A program made the translations under genes and the position numbers. From contig NFUO01000066.1 of assembly GCA_002197545.1 (NCBI GenBank), forward strand, positions 68,230-132,229: DNA of 64,000 nucleotides. Reading direction: 5' to 3'. The first letter of the stretch is position 1, and each line of letters begins with the position of its first letter. Positions 43,547 to 52,247 of the stretch are shown here, in pieces. Below the pieces are notes generated by a model. The model had not been told where the DNA came from, searched no databases, and was given only the letters and a program-made list of their open reading frames with translations. Source of the stretch: Acidobacteria subdivision 2 bacterium RH1 MAG20 (GTDB taxonomy: Bacteria > Acidobacteriota > Terriglobia > Terriglobales > Acidobacteriaceae).

Positions 43547-45775
43547 ATGATGGGCCTCAGAATATGGAAGCGGCGGTTATGTGGGGGTTGCGTTGCGGTG
43601 CTTTGCTGCTGCGCGATGGCGCAGAGTTTGTCGGCTAAGACGAGGACGGCAGCGCATCGCCGGGTGGAGTTGACGCCGTGGCAACAGGCAGTGCAGGGTC
43701 GGGAGAAGCTGGAGGCGATTCCTGCGGGAGCGCGGACCAGGGCGGAGTATACGCAGGCGATGGACGGGTTTCGCACGATCTATCATGAGACGCCGGGGGA
43801 CACGTATGCGCCTGCCGCGGTGAATGCTGTGGCGGAGTTGCTGGCGGAACAGGGACGCGGATCACACGATACCAAGTTGCTCAACGATGCGATTGGGCAG
43901 TATGAGTTCTTGCGGAAGCAGTATCCCGGGAGTTCGCTGCGGGTGGCGGCGCTGCTGGCGGAGGCGCAGATTTATCAGAATGATCTGCACGATGCTTCGG
44001 GCGCGCGGAAACAGTATGCTCTGCTGGTAAAGGACTATCCCAAGAGCGAACTGGCGGAGGAGGCCCGGGCCGGACTGGCGTCTTTGAAGGAACCAGGGAT
44101 CAGGGAGCAGAAAGACAGAGGTCAGGGAACAACAGGAACCAGGGATCAGAAGGGCGTGGAGCAGGCTGCTGTGAGCGGCAGGGGTGCCGCGGGAAGTTCG
44201 TTTGCTCCGATGCCGGTGACGAAGAGAAGAGTGGTTGTGCAGAGCGGGGTGGATGAGAACGCCTCGGCTCCGGCTTCGGTAAAAGAGACTAAAGATAGCG
44301 TTGGTGTAGAGGCGGGGCCAGCGCACGTTGCCCAGACATCGGTGAGACGTCATGGACTGGCGCAGGTGACGGGAATTCGGCATTGGTCGACACCGAACTA
44401 TACACGGGTAGCGATTGACCTGGGTGACGACGTGACCTATGAGGCTGCGCGAGTGCCGAATCCTGACCGTATCTATTTTGATTTGCATGGGACACGGCTG
44501 GCGCCGGAGTTAGTGGGGAAGAGTTTTACAGTAACGGACGATGGCTTTTTGAAGCGTGTCCGTGCGGCACAATTTACCAACGATATGACACGGGTGGTGC
44601 TGGATGTAAATGATGTGACGGAGTATTCGGCGTTTTTGCTGCCGAATCCTTATCGCTTGATTATCGACATTCATGGGGGGAGTAAAGAGCAGGGAACAGG
44701 GATAGCGGCAGTTGGCAGGGCGGCTTCCGCTCCGCAGACTGCCGTTGTGGCGAAGTCGACGCCAACGCGCCCGGTGCCGAATACGGTGGAGGCGAAATCG
44801 AACAGCCTGGCGGAGATGGCATCGTTGAGCGATCAGCCGGGCAAGGTGGAGGCGACACGCAGGCCAACTTCGCAGCCGATTTCGGCGATAGTACGAGAGC
44901 AGGGAACAGAGACCAGGAACCAGGGATCAGGAAGTGCTGAACAAAAGCTGGATGCTGGCGGCAGGCGCACGAAGAGGAGCAGGGCCGAGATTGCGGGTGC
45001 GGTTCCGGCGCGGGCGGCGGTGCCTACGGCGGATGGAGAGACTTCGCTGATAAGGGCGCTGGGGTTGAAGATTGGGCGCATCGTGATCGACGCGGGACAC
45101 GGCGGGCATGACTCGGGCACGCTGGGATATGGCGGTATTGAGGAGAAGGATGTGGTGCTCGATGTGGCGCTGCGGCTGGGCAAGCTGCTGCATGAGCGGC
45201 TGGGCGCGGAGATCATTTATACGCGGTCGGACGATACCTTTATTCCTTTGGAGACGCGAACGGCGATTGCGAATAAGGCGCAGGCGGACCTGTTTCTTTC
45301 TATCCATGCAAACTCTTCGCGGGATGAGACCGCGCGTGGAGTGGAGACGTACTACCTGAACTTTACGACGCAGCCGGATGCGCTGGAAGTGGCGGCGAGA
45401 GAGAACGCAGTTTCCGATCAGTCGATCCACCAGCTCAGCGACCTGGTGAAGAAGATTACGTTGAAGGACAAGATTGCGGAGTCGCGGGAGTTTGCCAGCG
45501 ACGTGCAGGAGAGTTTGTACGGCGGGCTGGAGAGGGGCAATGCGGGACTAAAGGACCGCGGCGTAAAGAAGGCCCCGTTTGTGGTGTTGATTGGAGCGAA
45601 TATGCCGTCGATTCTGGCGGAGATATCTTTTGTGACGAATCCGAACGACGCGAGGCAGTTGGAAGAGCCGGAGTACCGCGAACGGGTGGCGGAGAGCTTG
45701 TACAAGGGCGTTGCAAGGTATGAGGCTGGGCTAAGCGGTGTGAAGCTGCCCACGGAGCGGGCGAGCACCAGGTGA
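43547..45775 (+). CDS. N-acetylmuramoyl-L-alanine amidase with TPR-like and AMIN domains
   Basis: About 742 residues. A signal peptide (CCCAMAQSLSAK) is followed by a helical region with TPR/tol-pal-like repeats (about 65-180). Next come a low-complexity linker, an AMIN domain (about 275-385, IRHWSTPNYTRVAIDLGDDV), a second linker, and a catalytic Amidase_3 domain (about 505-730). The zinc ligands are His in DAGHGGHDSG near 514, Glu in IEEKDVVLDV and His in SIHANSS near 586; LAEISFVTNP near 690 carries the catalytic Glu. It splits septal peptidoglycan, and AMIN targets it to the cell wall. Both linkers contain copies of the same DNA repeat in different reading frames. Starts TTG 43544, ATG 43547 and ATG 43550 are consecutive. 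Confidence 0.93.
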   Translation: MMGLRIWKRRLCGGCVAVLCCCAMAQSLSAKTRTAAHRRVELTPWQQAVQGREKLEAIPAGARTRAEYTQAMDGFRTIYHETPGDTYAPAAVNAVAELLAEQGRGSHDTKLLNDAIGQYEFLRKQYPGSSLRVAALLAEAQIYQNDLHDASGARKQYALLVKDYPKSELAEEARAGLASLKEPGIREQKDRGQGTTGTRDQKGVEQAAVSGRGAAGSSFAPMPVTKRRVVVQSGVDENASAPASVKETKDSVGVEAGPAHVAQTSVRRHGLAQVTGIRHWSTPNYTRVAIDLGDDVTYEAARVPNPDRIYFDLHGTRLAPELVGKSFTVTDDGFLKRVRAAQFTNDMTRVVLDVNDVTEYSAFLLPNPYRLIIDIHGGSKEQGTGIAAVGRAASAPQTAVVAKSTPTRPVPNTVEAKSNSLAEMASLSDQPGKVEATRRPTSQPISAIVREQGTETRNQGSGSAEQKLDAGGRRTKRSRAEIAGAVPARAAVPTADGETSLIRALGLKIGRIVIDAGHGGHDSGTLGYGGIEEKDVVLDVALRLGKLLHERLGAEIIYTRSDDTFIPLETRTAIANKAQADLFLSIHANSSRDETARGVETYYLNFTTQPDALEVAARENAVSDQSIHQLSDLVKKITLKDKIAESREFASDVQESLYGGLERGNAGLKDRGVKKAPFVVLIGANMPSILAEISFVTNPNDARQLEEPEYRERVAESLYKGVARYEAGLSGVKLPTERASTR
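44089..44103. repeat. 15-mer repeat GGAACCAGGGATCAG, copy 1 (amidase gene, read in phase 2)
   Basis: The 15-mer sits in the TPR-AMIN linker, and the segment to 44150 is full of degenerate copies (GGGAGCAG, GGTCAGGGAACAACAGG). Here it encodes EPGIR. Confidence 0.75.
44135..44149. repeat. 15-mer repeat, copy 2 (amidase gene, read in phase 0)
   Basis: The sequence is identical to copy 1 and 46 bp after it, but it is translated in another frame as GTRDQ. Confidence 0.75.
44687..44699. repeat. Related 13-mer GAGCAGGGAACAG (amidase gene)
   Basis: This repeat lies right after the AMIN domain, encoding part of KEQGTG. An identical 13-mer is at 44897-44909. Confidence 0.65.
44897..44930. repeat. 13-mer plus 15-mer repeat, copy 3 (amidase gene, read in phase 1)
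   Basis: GAGCAGGGAACAG (44897-44909) is followed by GGAACCAGGGATCAG (44916-44930), which is read in the third frame as part of NQGSG. It lies in the AMIN-amidase linker. Confidence 0.75.
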
Positions 45776-45820
45776 GGGCTACAGCTTTCGAGGGCGTTCT
45801 GGTGATAGTCTGACCGCTGT

Positions 45821-47002
45821 ATGGGTTTTTCTTCACGGTTTCGGATCATGTCGGGGGCGTTGCTGGGTGTGGCGCTGGCGGGTGGATTGGGTTCGGTCCT
45901 TTATGGACAGGCGGCAAAGACGATGCTGGTGGAGCCTCCCGTTCCTCTGCTGCCGTCGAGCTTTGGGGCGTGGCAACGTGCGGGAGAAGCTCCTGCCTGC
46001 AAAGATTGTTTTCAGCCTGAGGGACAGGCGGCAGATGTCTTAAAAGAAGATGGACTCAACCGTGGCGATACGATCACTTATCAGCGGAAGAAGGGCACGG
46101 GAACGCTGGATGTGACGGCGTTTCAGTTTGGCGATGCGACGGGAGCGGTGAGCGCGTTTACTTATCTGCGCAAGCCGGGTTCGCGGCTGGTTCTATCGGG
46201 AAACGGGAAGGTTGGCTCGGAGATGGCATCTTCGGGCGCGGGAGACTTTATCTTTCGCAGCGGTGTCACCGTGGTCATAGCGGACGTGAGCAGGGCGGGT
46301 GCTTCTGTGGTGAACGATCTGCGTTTGTTGGAGACGACACTGCCGAAGATCGGTGGTACGAAGGCGCAATCTCCGCTGCTGCCGACGCTGCTGCCCGCGA
46401 AGGGGTTGGAGGCGGAGACGGTGCGGTATGCGCTGGGACCTGCGGGTTATCAGGCGATGGGTGGCGTGTTGCCTGCGGAGATCATTGGCTTTGATAAGAG
46501 CGCCGAGGTGGTGATGGCGAAGTATGAGGGTCGCGGCATGTTGACGCTGCTGCTCTATCCGACGCCGCAGATTGCAGGGAACCACGGACGGGCGATCGAG
46601 GCCGAGATGAATCGCCAGGGCGCGGCAGCGGGAACGGTAAAGCTCCGGCGCGAAGGGCCGCTGGTGGCGATGACGACGGGAGCATGGAGTCCCGACGCGG
46701 CGCAGAAGATGGTTGAAGATGCCCATCTACACGTTGTGATGACGTGGAACAAGACTCCGCCGCTGGACTTTAGAACAGAAGTACACAAGACGGTGAGCCT
46801 GCTGACCAGCATTGCCATCTTTTCGGGCTTGCTGGCGCTGGCGGCGGTGATACTGGGGTTGTTTCTTGGGTTTGGAAGGGCGGCAATTCGTGTGCTGCAG
46901 GGAAAGCCAGCGGCGACGGAACCGGAGTTTTTACGGATTGACCTGAGCGGACAATTCGCAAAGATTCATCTGGAAGCGCAGGAACCTGAACCAAAAGTGT
47001 AA
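45821..47002 (+). CDS. DUF6599-like exported membrane-anchored protein
   Basis: A 393-residue protein with an N-terminal signal or anchor (IMSGALLGVALAGGLGSVLYGQ) and a second membrane helix near the C-terminus (about 325-350, SIAIFSGLLALAAVILGLFLG). The large domain between them should be outside the cytoplasm. The opening SSFGAWQRAGEA and the LKEDGLNRGDTITYQ region resemble the DUF6599 family common in Acidobacteriota; I am not certain of the number. It contains a CKDC pair near 61-64. It follows the amidase gene by 45 bp on the same strand and may share its promoter. The function is unknown; an envelope role is suggested only by context. Confidence 0.75.
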   Translation: MGFSSRFRIMSGALLGVALAGGLGSVLYGQAAKTMLVEPPVPLLPSSFGAWQRAGEAPACKDCFQPEGQAADVLKEDGLNRGDTITYQRKKGTGTLDVTAFQFGDATGAVSAFTYLRKPGSRLVLSGNGKVGSEMASSGAGDFIFRSGVTVVIADVSRAGASVVNDLRLLETTLPKIGGTKAQSPLLPTLLPAKGLEAETVRYALGPAGYQAMGGVLPAEIIGFDKSAEVVMAKYEGRGMLTLLLYPTPQIAGNHGRAIEAEMNRQGAAAGTVKLRREGPLVAMTTGAWSPDAAQKMVEDAHLHVVMTWNKTPPLDFRTEVHKTVSLLTSIAIFSGLLALAAVILGLFLGFGRAAIRVLQGKPAATEPEFLRIDLSGQFAKIHLEAQEPEPKV

Positions 47003-47179
47003 TTTGGCTGCACCGGAGATGGTGCAGGTCGGGAGCTAAACGGCTGATTTGATAGTGGTTCAGTAATCAGTCGTATCATGTATGGCGAATATAAGGCGAA
47101 TACATAGACCGCTGTTGTATGAGAAGTAACCCCCGTAACTAACTCCTAAATAACGACTTATCGTGCGACTGTTTAAGCC
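47003..47179. other. Gene-free stretch upstream of the candidate small RNA
   Basis: I see no coding frame, repeat or RNA gene here. The AT-rich part from 47090 leads to the promoter at 47180. Confidence 0.5.
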
Positions 47180-47208
47180 TTGACACCTGATTTTGGCAAA
47201 CTTAGTAT
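47180..47208 (+). promoter_or_regulatory. Strong sigma70-like promoter
   Basis: A consensus TTGACA (47180-47185) and TAGTAT (47203-47208) have a 17-bp spacer. No start codon with a ribosome site follows before the terminator at 47262-47292. Confidence 0.75.
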
Positions 47209-47214
47209 TTCGCC

Positions 47215-47300
47215 AGAAAGTTCTGATGGCTTTGCCTCCGTTGGAACTATTCTCCCTAAAGAAGAGGCCACCCTGTTGCCGGGTGGCCTCTTTGTTTCTT
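47215..47300 (+). ncRNA. Candidate small RNA
   Basis: A predicted transcript of about 85 nt from the promoter at 47180-47208 to the terminator at 47262-47300. The frame in it has no Shine-Dalgarno and reads through the hairpin, so a small RNA is more likely than a peptide. An alternative is that the hairpin simply ends the amidase-DUF6599 transcript and the promoter match is chance. Confidence 0.45.
47262..47292 (+). terminator. Strong Rho-independent terminator
   Basis: A 12-bp perfect stem, AAGAGGCCACCC / GGGTGGCCTCTT, with a 7-nt loop and a TGTTTCTT tail. Confidence 0.9.
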
Positions 47301-47509
47301 TGAAACATTTCCAGTGCAGAAGATCTTGGTTAGGAAAGGTCGTTTGCAAAATTGCGACTGCCGATCGCGGAACTCTGTTGCAAAGAGCGAGATGCTGAGA
47401 CCATGTAAAGTTTTCCTAGTGCTTTTATGTTCATGAGTTTAGACATAAGAAGATTTTGGAAACAATCTGTCGAGGACAAATCAAATTGAAGATACGAGTG
47501 CAACGCTCA

Positions 47510-50167
47510 ATGTTGTCCTACATGATTGCCGGAGTTTTAGGTTTGCTGAGCGTTCTTCCTTCTGTTGCAAGTTCTGTGCTGCCGGCGCCGGTTGTGGTCT
47601 CCTCGGGTTGGCAACTGCAGGACGCGGCCAAAGTATCTGAAACTGGAGATGCCGTCTCGCTGCCGAGTTTTAAATCTGAAGGCTGGTACACGGCTACTGT
47701 GCCGGGCACCGTGCTCACAAGTCTGGTGAATGATGGTGTCTATCCCGAGCCGCTCTACGGAGAGAACAATCGCCCCGACAGAATTCCTGAGAGCCTGTGC
47801 CGCACACCTTACTGGTATCGGGTCGCCTTCACTGTTCCGAAGTCGTACTCGCACAAGTTGATCTGGCTCAACTTCGATGGCATCAACTATGCCGCGGAGG
47901 TATGGGTGAATGGCAAGCAGGTTGGCATCATCAAGGGAGCCTTCATCCGGGGAACATTTGATATCTCGTCGCTAGTCAAGCCAGGCAAGAAGGCTGTTCT
48001 GGCTGTGCTGATTACTCCTCAGCCGCATCCCGGAGTGCCGCATGAACATACGATTCGGAACGGCATGGGCCTGAACGGTGGCATCACCGCCATCGATGGG
48101 CCGACATTTCTCTCTACGATTGGCTGGGACTGGATGCCTGCCATTCGTGATCGCGACACCGGCATCTGGCAGAAGGTCTATCTCTCTGCGAGTGGTCCGG
48201 TGGTCGTCAAGAATCCTCTGATAGAGACTGATCTGCCGCTGCCGAAGACAGATACCGCGGACATCTCCATTCGGGCGACTGTCGAGAACGTGACCGACAA
48301 ACCCCAAAAGGGCGCGCTAAAGGGTAGCTTCGGAGGCATCAGCCTTGAGCAGGATGTAGAGCTTGCGCCTCACAGTTCAACGGTGGTTTCGCTTCCGGCT
48401 CAGCGCGTCGATCATCCAAAACTGTGGTGGCCGAACGGCTATGGGCCGCAGAATCTTTACACGCTGCACCTTAGTTTTGTCGTCAAGAAGAAGATCTCCG
48501 ATACCAGCGATACCACCTTCGGCATCCGCAAGATCACCTACTCCGTTCCCGATTCGGAGAACCTCACGGTCTCGGTCAATGGCGTCCGCATCTTTATTCG
48601 GGGTGGTGACTGGGGTTTGGATGAGGCGATGAAGCGCAACCCGCGTGAGCGGTTGGAAGCGCAGATCCGCATGCATCAGATTGCCAACCTCAACTTGATT
48701 CGTAACTGGGTTGGGCAGAGCACGAATGAAGACTTCTACAAGCTGTGCGACAAATACGGCTTGTTGATCTGGGATGAGTTTTTTCAGCCGAACCCCAGCG
48801 ATGGTCCGAATCCTACCGATCTGGTTACTTATATGGCCAATGTCCGCGACAAGATCCTCCGTTTTCGCAACCATCCATCGATTGCGATCTGGTGTGCACG
48901 TAACGAAGGCTATCCGCCGAAAGAGATCGACGATCAGTTGCGTCCGATGATGGCCGAACTTGATCCCACGCGGCTGTATCAACCCAGCTCCACCGCCGGG
49001 CATGGAGTCTTTTCGAGTGGCCCTTATCATTGGAGGACACCGCGCGAATTTTATGCCTTCAAGCATGCCTTCAAGACCGAGATCGGCAGCGTCTCGATTC
49101 CGACGCTGGAGTCGATCCACGGCATGATGCCGCAGAAGGACTGGGAGATCATCAACGATGATTGGGCAGAGCATGATTTTGCCAGAGGCGCATCGGGCGG
49201 AGATACCTACCGAGATGTCATCGAGGCGCGCTATGGAAAGCTGGCGAACCTTGCCGATTTCGTTCGGAAAGCCCAGCTTGCCAACTACGAGGCGTTTCGC
49301 GCCATGTATGAAGGACGCAATGCCAAGCTCTTTAATCCCAGCACGGCCATCATTACCTGGATGAGCAATCCTGCGCAGCCCAGCTTTGTGTGGCAGCTTT
49401 ATCATCATGACCTTGAACCGAACTCGTCTCTCTTTGCGGTGCAGAAGGCGGGCGAACTGGTCCATATTCAGTTGAATGAGAGCAATGGCGACGTGCAGGT
49501 CATCAATAATCTCCCCACGCCGTTGACAAATGCTACCGCGCACGTCTCGATCTATAACCTCGACGGCTCCATTCCGTATCAGCACGACTTTAATGTGACC
49601 GCCGCGCCAAGTGTTGCCACCAGTCTGGGTGTGGTGGAGTGGCCCGCGAATCTCGCGAATCTATCGTCGGTCTACTTCGTCAAGCTGGAACTGCATGATG
49701 CGTCGGGGAAGCTGCTCTCCGACAACTTTTACTGGCGCGCACTGCCTGCTCATCAGGACGACCTGACAGCCCTCAACCAGTTGCCGACGGTTACGCTCGA
49801 TGCGAAGATCGAGCGGCACGACGCCGATGGCAAGTGCCTGTTGTCGGTCACGCTGCACAATCCCGGCGCTCAGGTGGCGCTGATGGCGCATCTGCAACTG
49901 CGCCGTCAAGGTTCGGGAGAGCGTGTGTTGCCGGTCTATTACACCGGAAACTACGTCTCGCTGGTGCCCAATGAGACGAAGACCATTTCGATTGAGGCGA
50001 GTGAGGCGGACCTCAAGGGAGAGGTGCCGCTGGTTGTCGTCGATGGATGGAACGTTGGCGTGGTTCCTTCCTCATCGCCTGCCGCTGCCATCGGGTTGAA
50101 TGTGGATGCTCAGGTCAGCCACTGGCCGGTAACCGGATTGCCGATGTACGTTCCGCCGACGCAGTAA
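47510..50167 (+). CDS. Exported GH2-family glycosidase (beta-mannosidase/exo-glucosaminidase-like)
   Basis: About 885 residues with a signal peptide (MLSYMIAGVLGLLSVLPSVASS). Residues 30-200 are the GH2 jelly-roll sugar-binding domain (TATVPGTVLTSLVNDGVYPEP; GINYAAEVWVNGKQVG), 200-330 an immunoglobulin-like domain, and 335-640 the TIM barrel. The acid/base is Glu466 in WCARNE and the probable nucleophile is Glu524 in FKTEIGS. Two more beta domains follow. The opening and TIGWDWMPAIRDRDTGIW resemble the exo-beta-mannosidase and exo-beta-glucosaminidase branch of GH2. Substrate: a beta-linked mannose, glucosamine or glucuronate cannot be decided. In-frame TTG (47456) and GTG (47498) starts exist upstream; I choose the ATG at the signal peptide. 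Confidence 0.88.
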   Translation: MLSYMIAGVLGLLSVLPSVASSVLPAPVVVSSGWQLQDAAKVSETGDAVSLPSFKSEGWYTATVPGTVLTSLVNDGVYPEPLYGENNRPDRIPESLCRTPYWYRVAFTVPKSYSHKLIWLNFDGINYAAEVWVNGKQVGIIKGAFIRGTFDISSLVKPGKKAVLAVLITPQPHPGVPHEHTIRNGMGLNGGITAIDGPTFLSTIGWDWMPAIRDRDTGIWQKVYLSASGPVVVKNPLIETDLPLPKTDTADISIRATVENVTDKPQKGALKGSFGGISLEQDVELAPHSSTVVSLPAQRVDHPKLWWPNGYGPQNLYTLHLSFVVKKKISDTSDTTFGIRKITYSVPDSENLTVSVNGVRIFIRGGDWGLDEAMKRNPRERLEAQIRMHQIANLNLIRNWVGQSTNEDFYKLCDKYGLLIWDEFFQPNPSDGPNPTDLVTYMANVRDKILRFRNHPSIAIWCARNEGYPPKEIDDQLRPMMAELDPTRLYQPSSTAGHGVFSSGPYHWRTPREFYAFKHAFKTEIGSVSIPTLESIHGMMPQKDWEIINDDWAEHDFARGASGGDTYRDVIEARYGKLANLADFVRKAQLANYEAFRAMYEGRNAKLFNPSTAIITWMSNPAQPSFVWQLYHHDLEPNSSLFAVQKAGELVHIQLNESNGDVQVINNLPTPLTNATAHVSIYNLDGSIPYQHDFNVTAAPSVATSLGVVEWPANLANLSSVYFVKLELHDASGKLLSDNFYWRALPAHQDDLTALNQLPTVTLDAKIERHDADGKCLLSVTLHNPGAQVALMAHLQLRRQGSGERVLPVYYTGNYVSLVPNETKTISIEASEADLKGEVPLVVVDGWNVGVVPSSSPAAAIGLNVDAQVSHWPVTGLPMYVPPTQ

Positions 50168-50346
50168 ATAAAGTTTGTTGGCGTCCGAAAGAGTTGCCGA
50201 CCACGCGGCCCTGACCTCATTTCTAGGCTGTGCAGGCGGCTGTTTCGCCGTATTTCGGTGGTCCCCCCCTCCCCCTACTTAAGTCCTAAAGTCTTCGAAA
50301 CAAATTGCTTAAGTCTGGACCTCGGTACAGACTCAGTGCCAAATGA
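50168..50346. other. Gene-free stretch with poly-C tract
   Basis: It contains a C-rich run (about 50262-50276) and two CTTAAGTC motifs (near 50278 and 50308). I see no coding frame or RNA gene. Confidence 0.5.
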
Positions 50347-50370
50347 AAAGCCCGGCGTGAGCCGGGCTTT
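50347..50370. terminator. Terminator hairpin
   Basis: A 10-bp perfect stem AAAGCCCGGC / GCCGGGCTTT with a GTGA tetraloop, then GATCTTTCCT. It is the likely terminator of the GH2 gene, 180 bp after its stop. Confidence 0.8.
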
Positions 50371-50536
50371 GATCTTTCCTCTGTTTTCATTTTATCAGGG
50401 GTGTCAATGGGCCAGATGGATTCAAAGAGCGGAAAGGCCCTGTTGGCAACAAGTGAGATTTACTTCCGATTACCCGTCATCTAAGTGAACTAACAAATAT
50501 GTGTCCGTATGCAATAGGCACTGGTACATTTCTGTG

Positions 50537-51574
50537 ATGGAAACATGGATACGTAGAGCTTGCCGCCAGAGAGCGTGGCGAACGGTTATCGCATGGACCA
50601 TGCTCACCGGGGCCGTGATCGCAGGAAATGTCTTTGCAGCTAACTACTGGCGGAATTTCAGCACAGGCCCATATCCCCTATCGGTCGTCGAGCTTGCGGC
50701 TAGTATCCCCGGTCAGTCGAAACAGGAGTTTGTCTCCATAACGGGAGAAAAGGTCGTCGATTCGGGAGTGCAGGAGATAACAACCGAATCGCGAGACGGG
50801 GTGAAGGGGACGCCGCAGCCGACAGCCAACTATTACGTACTGGTTGTCGGTGGCCGCCTTCTCGTTGTCAAAGCAAAAGAAGAACCGCCCTTGCATGTGG
50901 AAGGCAAGTTGTATTCGTCAGCCAGTATCGTTCCAACTATCCTTCCGGAGGCCTCAGACGAAATGCTCAGAGAGAAATTTTTGCCGGTCATGCTAGATAC
51001 GACAGAGAATTATCGTGCTGGCGGATACATCGCCATCGCCGCGATGCTGTTCTTCTGTTTTCTGTTATGGAAAATCGCCTTGCCTGCATGGAGATACACG
51101 AGAGACATCACTCTGCATCCTGTCGTGCAACGTGTCGAAAGCTGGCCCGATGCGCTAGAAGTAACAGTCCTTTCAGAACGCGAACTCCACATGAAACCAG
51201 CATTCAAGAGCGACGGTATCTTGATAACCGATACATTCGCGATTCGAAATCAATTTTTCAGATTCAACATCTTGCCTCTCTCGCATCTAGTGTGGGCTTA
51301 TAGAAGTGAGACACAACGCTATGTGTACTTCATCCCCACCGGAAAGACTATGCGGGCGGTGTTGATTTTCTATGGGGGCGATGTTTCTCTTCAAGGTAAG
51401 CTGGACCGCGTGAATGAGCTAATACTTTACGCTTCATCACGAGCGCCCTGGGCGATCGTAGGACACACGCCGGAGCTTTCAACTCTATGGCACAAGGACA
51501 CTACCGCCTTCGTCGCTGGGGTAGAGGAGCGTCGTCGAAATTTTGAATTACAGGGTTCGAGGGTAACTGAATGA
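50537..51574 (+). CDS. Unknown membrane protein (possible DUF6709-like)
   Basis: About 345 residues. The first membrane helix is at about 16-36 (VIAWTMLTGAVIAGNVFAANYW). An external domain covers about 40-155 (YYVLVVGGRLLVVKAKEEPPLHVEGKL) and a second helix about 160-180 (YIAIAAMLFFCFLLWKIALPAW). The remainder is a cytoplasmic domain of about 160 residues that looks like a PH/bPH-type beta fold (ILITDTFAIRNQFFRFNILPLSHLVWAY). It resembles proteins I have seen labelled DUF6709, but I am not sure. It overlaps the next gene by 4 bp (ATGA), so the pair is co-translated. The ATG at 50537 is preferred over an upstream start at 50501. Confidence 0.75.
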   Translation: METWIRRACRQRAWRTVIAWTMLTGAVIAGNVFAANYWRNFSTGPYPLSVVELAASIPGQSKQEFVSITGEKVVDSGVQEITTESRDGVKGTPQPTANYYVLVVGGRLLVVKAKEEPPLHVEGKLYSSASIVPTILPEASDEMLREKFLPVMLDTTENYRAGGYIAIAAMLFFCFLLWKIALPAWRYTRDITLHPVVQRVESWPDALEVTVLSERELHMKPAFKSDGILITDTFAIRNQFFRFNILPLSHLVWAYRSETQRYVYFIPTGKTMRAVLIFYGGDVSLQGKLDRVNELILYASSRAPWAIVGHTPELSTLWHKDTTAFVAGVEERRRNFELQGSRVTE

Positions 51575-51861
51575 TTGTCTGGTCGGGTTTTGGCATTCTC
51601 GCTGGCTTGCTGCCGGTTTTAGGCTATTTAGTTGTAGCTGGTCTGGTTCAAGCCGCTGCTGGAGCTAACTATATAAATCATCATTCTTGGCCCGGCGCTC
51701 TCGGAACACTAATGGGTGCAGCTGGAGTGTGGGCGTTATCTGTGAAGCTTTCAGAACCTGAAAGGCACACATTCTTTTACATACCTCTGAGATACCTCTC
51801 CGTTTTATTCGCTGTTGTAGCAGTGCTTATGTTGCTCATTAAGACAGATTCATCTCTTTGA
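51571..51861 (+). CDS. Unknown small membrane protein
   Basis: A 96-residue protein with three hydrophobic segments (about 5-30, 40-58, 70-90). The loop GANYINHHSWPGALGTLMGA and the tail SEPERHTFFYIPLRYLS are the most distinctive parts. It starts inside the stop codon of the preceding gene (ATGA overlap), which marks it as a genuine gene and probable partner of that protein. I do not recognise a family. Confidence 0.75.
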   Translation: MIVWSGFGILAGLLPVLGYLVVAGLVQAAAGANYINHHSWPGALGTLMGAAGVWALSVKLSEPERHTFFYIPLRYLSVLFAVVAVLMLLIKTDSSL

Positions 51862-52200
51862 TTCGTGACATCCAAATCTTGCCATTGCACTCCAAACCCA
51901 AAATTGTCAGCCAATGGGCAAGTCATTGGCAAATCGAAAGTTGTCCCGAAACGGGGTGCCATCCGGAGACTCCGTTGTCTCGGTGAGTGCAAAATTGCCT
52001 TCGCATAAATTGGGGGATACTGCCTTTCGAGATCGCTGTGGAGAATAAAAGGGTTGTTTTGCTGCTTGATGCTCCATTTTGGCTGAGAACAATGGGTGGG
52101 GTGCGTTCAGCACCCGCTGACCGGAGACCTAACTGAATCGTGTGTGTGTCATCGGGGCCAATGTGTCCAAAGAGCGAAAAGCCCGTTTTCTCTTACTAAT
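51862..52200. other. Gene-free stretch upstream of the ABC operon
   Basis: About 340 bp with no convincing coding frame or RNA gene. A short segment (near 52140-52185) weakly resembles 50398-50445 (both include a CAAAGAGCG-AAAG core), which is too little to call a repeat. Confidence 0.5.
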
Positions 52201-52240
52201 CCCTATGTAGTATATTCAATAAGAAGTATGCTACATAGGG
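52201..52240 (+). promoter_or_regulatory. Long inverted repeat (operator) ahead of the ABC operon
   Basis: CCCTATGTAGTATA (52201-52214) and TATGCTACATAGGG (52227-52240) form 14-bp arms with a single mismatch and a 12-bp centre, ending 7 bp before the ABC ATPase ATG. A TATATT box (52211-52216) lies in it, but the -35 match is poor. GntR(YtrA-like) and PadR proteins that control such exporters bind repeats of this kind; no regulator gene is adjacent. Confidence 0.65.
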
Positions 52241-52247
52241 GTAGATC

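Noticed and set aside
48377..49585. Minus-strand frame opposite the GH2 gene (402 codons)
   Set aside because: It is antisense to a well-supported glycosidase catalytic domain and has no recognisable motif.
50398..50445. Possible duplicated segment shared with 52140-52185
   Set aside because: Only short stretches around CAAAGAGCG agree, so it could be chance.
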